Part shown: positions 13,070-13,961 of the stretch, piece after piece | Layout of the letters: every line of letters begins with the position of its first letter | Numbering within the stretch: position 1 is the stretch's first letter | Assembly (NCBI GenBank): GCA_002477825.1 | Contig: DLKT01000039.1 | Span: 1 to 13,961, forward strand | Direction of reading: 5' to 3' | DNA: 13,961 nucleotides | From: Caryophanales bacterium UBA7581 | Lineage (GTDB): Bacteria > Bacillota_I > Bacilli_A > RFN20 > CAG-826 | The notes under the pieces: generated by a model | What the model was told of the DNA's origin: nothing | Database searches by the model: none | The model's input: the letters and a program-made list of their open reading frames with translations, nothing else | Made by a program: the position numbers and the translations under genes

Positions 13070-13961
13070 ATGAAAGTTCAAGTCCTTCATCCTTATGGTT
13101 ATTGTTATGGTGTCATTCACGCCATTGAACTCGCCAAAAAAACCAAAGCGGAACATCCTTCCGAGCATGTTTCGATTTTGGGTATGCTCGTTCATAACAC
13201 GCATGTCATTCATTATTTAGAAGAACTTGGTATTCAAACTTTCTTTGATTCCAATCGTTCCTTAGAAGAATTACTTAGTGATGTACCTATGGGCTATGTT
13301 ATTTTTACCGCGCATGGACATGATAAAAAATTAGAAGAACTTGCCATCCAAAAAGGTTATCAAATCGTCGATGCAACTTGTCCTTTTGTGCAAACGAATT
13401 TAAAAGAAATGAAAAACGTTTTAAAGCAAAATAAAAACTTGATTTATGTTGGAAAAAAGAATCATCCAGAAACGGTTACGGCTTTATCCATGGATTCTCA
13501 TATTTACTTTTATGACGTAAAAGAAGGATTTATCGATAAGGTTCCACCTCAAGATGAGCCCGTAGTTATTTTAAATCAAACCACATTATCCATTTTAGAA
13601 ATGAATGAAATCTATCAAAATTTCCAAAAGCAATTTACGCATTTAGAAATCCATGATGAAATCTGTAATCAAACGCGGTTACGCCAAGAAAAGGTTTTGC
13701 ATCTAGCTAAAAACATTGATTTACTTTTTGTTATTGGTGACATCCATTCAAACAATACAGAATCGCTCTATTCTTTAGCTAAAACCACTTATCCGCATTT
13801 AAGTATCTATAAAATTTCTTCTCTTAATGAAATTCAAGATGTGTGGCTTAAAAATCATCAGCACGTCGCTTTAGTGTCCGGTGCTTCTACACCTAAAGAA
13901 ATTGTAGATGACATCGCTTCATTTTTGGAAAAATATATGCACAAGAAAAGTGATTGTACCA
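13070..13961 (+). CDS. ispH: 4-hydroxy-3-methylbut-2-enyl diphosphate reductase (IspH/LytB), 3' end beyond window
   Basis: IspH carries out the last step of the MEP pathway, reducing HMBPP to IPP and DMAPP on a [4Fe-4S] cluster. The open frame runs 297 codons without a stop to the window edge, near the family's full length. The three cluster ligands are Cys12 (GYCYGV), Cys104 (DATCPFV) and Cys199 (EICNQTRLRQ). Substrate residues are His42 (VHN), His82 (TAHG), His132 and Glu134 (KNHPE), Thr171 (NQTT), SNNT at 227-230 and Ser270 in SGASTP. The ATG is preceded by GATGAGGT at seven bases and lies 31 bases after yqfQ, so co-transcription is likely, as in Bacillus. The first 12 residues contain the usual cluster-proximal motif, supporting this start. 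Confidence 0.95.
   Translation, partial: MKVQVLHPYGYCYGVIHAIELAKKTKAEHPSEHVSILGMLVHNTHVIHYLEELGIQTFFDSNRSLEELLSDVPMGYVIFTAHGHDKKLEELAIQKGYQIVDATCPFVQTNLKEMKNVLKQNKNLIYVGKKNHPETVTALSMDSHIYFYDVKEGFIDKVPPQDEPVVILNQTTLSILEMNEIYQNFQKQFTHLEIHDEICNQTRLRQEKVLHLAKNIDLLFVIGDIHSNNTESLYSLAKTTYPHLSIYKISSLNEIQDVWLKNHQHVALVSGASTPKEIVDDIASFLEKYMHKKSDCT

Noticed and set aside
12555..13213. Two minus-strand frames opposite yqfQ and the start of ispH
   Set aside because: They mirror the repetitive Pro/Met region and the yqfQ-ispH junction, and neither encodes a recognisable protein.
1..13961. CRISPR array, tRNA, rRNA or known riboswitch
   Set aside because: No spaced direct repeats, cloverleaf or conserved aptamer core was seen on either strand.

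Overview
The window is chromosomal DNA from a low-GC, probably spore-forming member of the Firmicutes (Bacilli, or the Erysipelotrichia/Mollicutes-related lineages). Supporting this are AT-rich sequence, strong AGGAGG-type ribosome binding sites, Bacillus-type families (YneF, SpoIIIAH, YqfT, YqfQ, CshB), the MEP isoprenoid genes ispG and ispH, and TGA used as an ordinary stop. Species cannot be set from the sequence alone.

Left part (1-5216), all on the minus strand: yneF; a SpoIIIAH-like sporulation channel protein; efp with its own terminator; then a likely operon of a family 31 glycoside hydrolase, a glyoxalase II-like metallo-beta-lactamase-fold hydrolase and a four-helix membrane protein. 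efp next to spoIIIAH recalls the Bacillus order efp, yqhV, spoIIIAA-AH, but everything between is missing here.

Middle part (about 5320-8360): a more AT-rich accessory block of five minus-strand genes. A consensus sigma-A promoter with an operator-like repeat drives an XRE repressor and an ImmA/IrrE metallopeptidase. These are followed by a DUF4417 protein, a small protein with a BECR-type toxin nuclease pattern, and an acidic putative immunity protein. The last three overlap at start and stop codons, and the block ends in a minus-strand terminator. Between ImmA and DUF4417 lies a plus-strand structured RNA candidate ending in a near-perfect intrinsic terminator. No integrase, transposase or flanking direct repeat was found.

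Right part (8403-13961): rpmG (L33) on the minus strand; divergently ispG and a DUF2624 (YqfT) gene on the plus strand; convergent to them cshB and nfo on the minus strand; then divergently yqfQ and ispH on the plus strand, with ispH cut by the window end. This is a compacted version of the Bacillus ispH-yqfQ-cshB-nfo-yqfT-ispG neighbourhood. ispG and ispH supply the last two steps of the MEP pathway. At the ispG-yqfT/nfo convergence the reading frames overlap by 6 bases, and each side appears to carry the other's transcription terminator inside its coding sequence.

Most notable items: the ncRNA candidate and coupled DUF4417/toxin/immunity cassette, the reciprocal embedded terminators, an EF-P whose tip residue is Met instead of Lys/Arg, and the solitary spoIIIAH beside efp.
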